Positions 37,080 through 41,164 of a stretch of 41,164 nt of DNA are shown piece after piece. This DNA comes from an uncultured Acidobacteriota bacterium (lineage in GTDB: Bacteria > Acidobacteriota > Blastocatellia > RBC074), in NCBI GenBank assembly GCA_902825875.1, contig CADECP010000019.1:1-41164 (forward strand), in the 5' to 3' direction. Under the pieces are notes generated by a model, which saw only the letters and a program-made list of their open reading frames with translations, did not search any database and was not told the DNA's origin. Both the position numbers and the translations under genes were made by a program. Each line of letters begins with the position of its first letter. The stretch's first letter is position 1.

Positions 37080-37931
37080 ATGTTTTCCAAAAAACGGCTA
37101 GTTCTGATTCAGTTGTGCTCCTTCTTTTTCTTACTGACAACAGCTTCTGCCCAGCAGTTGGTTTCAGCCAAAATCACCGCCATCGAAGGCCAGGTCGAAA
37201 TTCGCCGCCATCCCAGTAACCAACCCGTCCCGGTCAAAATCGCCTTCAAGGTGGATGACCGTCTGTCAGTAGGCGACACGATCATCACGGGCAAAAACGG
37301 AAAATTAGTATTGGGATTGTCGGATGGTTCGCAGGCCGTCATTGCTCCACAATCCAAAGTCGTCATTCAGGATTTAAGCCAGTCGCCGCGCACTCTGTTT
37401 GAAGTTCTGAAAGGCAAAACGCGCGTGCAGATTCAAAAGCTCGGCGGCCAGCCCAATCCGTATCGCGTCAATACTCCGACGGCGGTGATTGCCGTTCGCG
37501 GCACGGTTTTCGATGTATTGGTCAATGACAACGATACGGAAGTTTTCCTGCACGAAGGCGAAGTCGCCGTCACCAATCTGAATTTGCCGAACCAGCCAGT
37601 GATTCTGAATGCCGGACAAACGACGCGAATCTTTATGCAGCGTCCGCCCAACCCTCCCGGAGCTTTCAAACCCGGTCGCAACGATGGAATTTTTAGAACG
37701 GCTCAACCGGGTGGAGCAGGGCAAAACGGACGCATCGCCGATGCTTCCGGGCGATTTCCGGAACGCGGAAACGATCGTTCAGGTACTGGCACTGGTGCTG
37801 AACAGCGGCGAGTTCCAGGTCGAAGCGTGCCCCCGCCCGTCGTCAATGCGCCGGATGCGGGACGTGGCGGCATTCCGTCAACCGGGACTCCGCGACCGGA
37901 GCCACCAAGAACCGGCGGAAAACGTCCCTGA
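37080..37931 (+). CDS. Exported FecR-domain protein
   Basis: A 283-residue secreted protein. Residues 1-25 are a signal peptide (LCSFFFLLTTASAQQ). The FecR domain spans about 30-190: ITAIEGQVEIRR, VGDTIITGKNGKLVLGLSDGS, TLFEVLKGKTRVQ, VNTPTAVIAVRGTVFDV and VFLHEGEVAVTN, the beta-helical pattern of FecR-like periplasmic sensors and of LysM/FecR proteins. The final 90 residues are rich in Gly, Pro and Arg and probably disordered. There is no sigma factor or TonB receptor nearby, so a siderophore-signalling role is not supported; a structural or envelope function is as likely. GAGGT precedes the ATG. Confidence 0.82.
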   Translation: MFSKKRLVLIQLCSFFFLLTTASAQQLVSAKITAIEGQVEIRRHPSNQPVPVKIAFKVDDRLSVGDTIITGKNGKLVLGLSDGSQAVIAPQSKVVIQDLSQSPRTLFEVLKGKTRVQIQKLGGQPNPYRVNTPTAVIAVRGTVFDVLVNDNDTEVFLHEGEVAVTNLNLPNQPVILNAGQTTRIFMQRPPNPPGAFKPGRNDGIFRTAQPGGAGQNGRIADASGRFPERGNDRSGTGTGAEQRRVPGRSVPPPVVNAPDAGRGGIPSTGTPRPEPPRTGGKRP

Positions 37932-38020
37932 GAAAAATGCAGCGAAGTGAAAACCCCGAAAAGGGGTTTTCACCGATGATGAACCGAATTGCCAAAACAT
38001 TCTTTCTCGCGCTGATTCCA

Positions 38021-38201
38021 GCCAGCACCTGATGTCTGGACACATTTTGTTTGAGACGTTTGAAAACCAATGCCGGCAAAAACCAATTAGGTCATCAGAC
38101 AGGAAAATGTGGGAAAGGAAGATAAAAATTCTGATTTTCCTTTCCTACATTTTCCTGTCTGATGATTGATAACGAAAAGTGTCCTGACATCAGGGCCAGC
38201 A
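38021..38201. mobile_element. MITE-like element with terminal inverted repeats and target duplication
   Basis: The element itself is 38028-38194 (167 bp). Its ends CCTGATGTCTGGACAC (38028-38043) and GTGTCCTGACATCAGG (38179-38194) are inverted repeats with 15 of 16 matches, extendable to about 19 of 22. Directly outside, GCCAGCA is repeated (38021-38027 and 38195-38201), as expected for a 7-bp (or up to 9-bp) target duplication. Inside is a second inverted repeat of 29 bases with one mismatch (38092-38120 and 38137-38165). No coding frame exists within it, so it would need a transposase in trans. Confidence 0.75.
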
Positions 38202-38398
38202 CCGTATTTGCTCAACAGCCAAAGCTGAACGACAAAGTCGCAGCGTTTTTTTGACGATTCAGCCGCACCTGAATTTTGCGATTCATCTCTGATGTAACCA
38301 GCCAACCTCTGACCGCGTAATTGCCGGTGAAGTTTCCACAGGAATTGCAGTTCCACATCCAAGCAAATCTCAAAATCGCCTTCAGGAGGATTCGACCT

Positions 38399-41131
38399 AT
38401 GACGTTTCGTTCCCTGCAAAGAATCTCGCAGCAATTATTCGTCTTCGCGTTGTGTTTCAGTCTGGCGTTGACGCCAGCCGTTGGTTTGGCTCAGGACAAA
38501 AAACCTGATTCGGACAATCGCGTCCAAAAAGCCAATTACGATCTGGCTTCGCGTTGGACGACGCAAAAAGTCGGCAAGATGGTTTTCGACACCGCCGTCA
38601 CGCCGCACTGGTTCGAAACCGGCGACAGGTTCTGGTACAGCTACGAAACCGGGCAGGGACGAAAGTTTTATCTGGTTGATCCGCTGAAAAAATCAAAATC
38701 GCCATTGTTCGACAATGCCAAGATGGCCGCGCAGTTGACCAGCATTACGCGCATTCCTTACGACGCGCAGCATCTGCCGATCACCACCGTGCGGATGGTC
38801 AAGAAAGATGCGGCGTTCCAATTCGACATCAGCGTGCCGCGCGAAGCCGACATTCCAGGACTGAAAAAAGAAGAACAGGCCGTTGCCGGCAGCGGGCAGG
38901 GAAACCCTGAAGCTGAAGCCGAAGATGATGATCCGCAACAACAACGCGGAGGCGCTCAGGGAGCAGCAACTCCGCCGCCTTCGCCAAATCGCACTGTTTA
39001 TTTCGAGTGGGATTTGGCTGCGGCAAAGTTGACATTGCTGCCGGATTACGCGCCGCCGCGTAAAACCCGTTGGGCTGCCGTTTCGCCGGATGAAAAGACG
39101 ATTGTCTTCGCGCGCGGGCACAACCTGTTTTTGATGGACGCTGACAATTACGCCAAAGCCTTGAAGAAAGACGACGACACGACCATCGCCGAAACTCAAA
39201 TCACCAATGACGGCGAAGAGCATTACAGCTACGCGCGTCGGCTGCGCGAAGAAGAAAAAGCCGCCTACAAATTCAGCGACAAAAACAAAACGCCGCGCAT
39301 TCCGGCGATTGCGGTGTTCTGGTCAAAAGATTCCAAAAAGTTTTCCGTGCTTCGCAACGATCAACGCAAAGTTTCAGATTTGTGAGTAATCAACTCGCTG
39401 TCGAATCCCAGACCAACGCTCGAAACCTATCGCTACGGCATGCCCGGCGAAGCCAATCAGCCGCAAGCCGATCTGGAAGTTTTTGACATTGCCAGCAAGG
39501 CTCGCGTCAAAGTGAAAGAAGATCGTTTTCCCGACCAGCAGGTTTCGGTTTACACGGCTGTTCCGACGAACGCCGAACGTGAACGCGCGCGGTTCATTCA
39601 AGTGGATCGCAGCGGCGACCAGAATCAGGATCAGCAACAGCAAGGCGGCGGCCCGCAAGGTTCCGGCGTCGAACCCAAATGGCTGGCAGACGGTTCGGAC
39701 AAACTCTATTTCAATCGCACCAGCCGCGACCTGAAGAAGATTGACGTGTGCGTGGCCGACACCACGACCGGCGAAGTCAAAACCTTGATCGAAGAACGCC
39801 TGAACACTTATGTCGAAATCAAACCGCTGGCGCTGATCGGCAACGGGCAGGAATTGATTCACTGGTCGGAGCGCGACGGTTGGGGACATTACTACCTGTT
39901 CGGAGCCGACGGCACGCTGAAGAACCAAATCACTTCGGGCGAGTTTTATTGCGACAGCATCGAAAGCGTGGACGAAAAAACGCGCACGCTGTATTTCAAC
40001 GCCAATGGCCGCGAAGCCGGCGAAGACCCGTATTACCTGCACACTTACAGCGTGAATTTCAGCGGCGCGGGCATCAAGCTGCTCAATCCCGGCGACGCTT
40101 CACACGCGGCGGCGACTTCCGATTCGGGCAAATACTTCGTCAACAATGCTTCGCGTGTGAACACCGCGCCTGAATCCATGCTGTGCGACAACGCAGGCAA
40201 TAAGCTCATGGATTTGGAAAAGACCGATCTGACGGCGATGAACGAAGCGGGATTCAAATTCCCCGAACCGTTCAAAGTCAAAGCCGATGACGGCGTCACG
40301 GATTTGTTCGGCGTGATGTACAAGCCGTTCGATTTCGACGAAAAGAAACGTTACCCGATCATTGCGTTCGTCTATCCGGGGCCGCAGACCGAAAGCGTCA
40401 CCAAGACCTTCACGCCGCGCAACGACCGCATCGCGCTGGCGCAGTTTGGCTTCATCGTGATCGAAGTCGGCAACCGCGGAGGTCATCCGTCGCGGTCAAA
40501 GTGGTATCACAATTACGGCTACGGCAATTTGCGCGATTACGGACTGGCCGACAAAAAAGCGGCGATTGAACAGCTTGGGCGTCGGCACGCTTTCATTGAC
40601 GTTGATCGCGTTGGAATTTACGGCCATTCGGGCGGAGGTTTTATGTCAACGGCGGCGATGTTGGTTTACCCGGACTTTTTCAAGGTCGCCGTGTCGTCCG
40701 CAGGCAATCACGAAAACAACATTTACAACCGTTGGTGGAGCGAAAAACATCACGGCGTCAAAGAAGTCACCGACAAAGACGGCAAGGTGAAATACGAATA
40801 CAGCATTGAACGAAACTCCGAACTGGCCAAAAACCTGAAAGGGAAATTGCTGCTGGCCACAGGCGACATTGACGACAACGTGCATCCGGCGAACACGTTG
40901 AGAATGGCTGATGCGCTGATCAAAGCCAACAAGCGGTTCGACTTTTTCATCATCCCCGGCAAACGGCATGGCTTTGCCGATGCGACGAATTACTTTTTCT
41001 GGCTGCGCGCAGATTATTTCTGCAAGCATCTGTTGGGTGATTACAGCGGCAGCGTTGATATGGTGGAGTTGAATAAAGAGCGTGAACAGGTTGGTGACAA
41101 AGGCTCCGCTCGCCGAGGCGGCGGGCGCTAG
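38399..41131 (+). pseudogene. S9B dipeptidyl peptidase (DPP IV-like) interrupted by an in-frame TGA
   Basis: One 911-codon frame encodes a signal peptide (about residues 1-32), a DPP IV-type beta-propeller and a prolyl oligopeptidase catalytic domain. The catalytic triad is present: Ser744 in GHSGGG, Asp825 in DIDDNVH, His857 in KRHGF. Codon 329 (39383-39385) is TGA; the frame on both sides stays the same and family homologues read DLWVINSL there, so TGG-to-TGA is the simple explanation. ATG 38399 has AGGAGG at 9 bases. A Gly/Gln/Asp-rich insert (EDDDPQQQRGG) lies in the propeller. The enzyme would remove dipeptides in the periplasm. It may be a real nonsense mutation or a base-call error; other genes use TGA as stop. 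Confidence 0.85.
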
Positions 41132-41164
41132 CCCAAAGCACATTGACTTGGTACAGTGCTGCGC

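Noticed and set aside
37080..37931. FecR as part of a FecIR-TonB siderophore signalling system
   Set aside because: No sigma factor or outer-membrane receptor is nearby and the protein has a signal peptide rather than a FecR anti-sigma N terminus.
37609..37950. A 113-codon alternative frame over the FecR C terminus with a helical look (MEFLERLNRVEQGK)
   Set aside because: It overlaps the in-frame Gly/Pro/Arg-rich tail of the FecR protein, which is common in such proteins, and has no ribosome site. A frameshift cannot be fully excluded.
39383..39385. UGA as a selenocysteine or reassigned tryptophan codon
   Set aside because: Many genes here end with TGA, homologues have Trp not Cys at this place, and the site is far from the catalytic centre.

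Overview
The window reads as chromosomal DNA of a Gram-negative-type bacterium with moderate GC, most plausibly a member of the Acidobacteriota (Blastocatellia-like). This placement is inferred from a secreted VWA protein of the kind called the VWFA-related Acidobacterial domain, a secreted FecR protein, a large S9B dipeptidyl peptidase, a division-cluster transpeptidase with a PASTA domain, and a MurE of the meso-diaminopimelate type. No rRNA or tRNA gene was seen, so the assignment is not proven.

Layout. (1) 52-4248, minus strand: a leucine-rich-repeat protein with a tandemly duplicated 138-bp unit, a VapBC-like toxin-antitoxin pair with its own promoter, the large subunit of a B12-dependent acyl-CoA mutase whose two substrate-determining residues match isobutyryl-CoA mutase rather than methylmalonyl-CoA mutase, and a ZIP metal transporter. 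(2) 4476-22584, plus strand: a complete division and cell wall (dcw) cluster, mraZ-rsmH-ftsL-ftsI-murE-murF-mraY-murD-ftsW-murG-murC-ftsQ-ftsA-ftsZ. It starts from a strong sigma70-type promoter followed by an array of 10-bp-phased MraZ-type repeats and closes with a strong hairpin after ftsZ. murB and ddl are absent. (3) 22699-27740, minus strand: two APC-family amino acid permeases and the site-2 protease RseP. (4) 28008-33054, plus strand: the secreted VWA protein, then a tightly packed rimO-brnT-brnA-pgpA-cinA run in which a toxin-antitoxin pair sits between housekeeping genes. (5) 33076-34449: a decayed NotI-like restriction endonuclease followed by an intact D12-class DNA adenine methyltransferase. 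(6) 34495-41131: plsY, an orphan Mla-type ABC ATPase lacking the H-loop histidine, two small exported or membrane proteins, a FecR protein, a MITE-like element with target duplication, and an S9B peptidase split by one in-frame TGA where tryptophan is expected.

The most unusual feature is in the spacers of the dcw cluster. Six consecutive gene junctions, from ftsI-murE to murG-murC, carry different repeat structures: tandem heptamers or octamers, in three cases as inverted pairs, or long near-perfect inverted repeats. They contain or touch stop codons and seem to supply the codons for protein ends and possibly a ribosome binding site for murG. Related material recurs at 24701-24774 and 31786-31813. 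This looks like dispersed short-repeat elements that have colonised an essential operon without breaking it. Promoters, terminators, start choices and protein families were judged by eye only.
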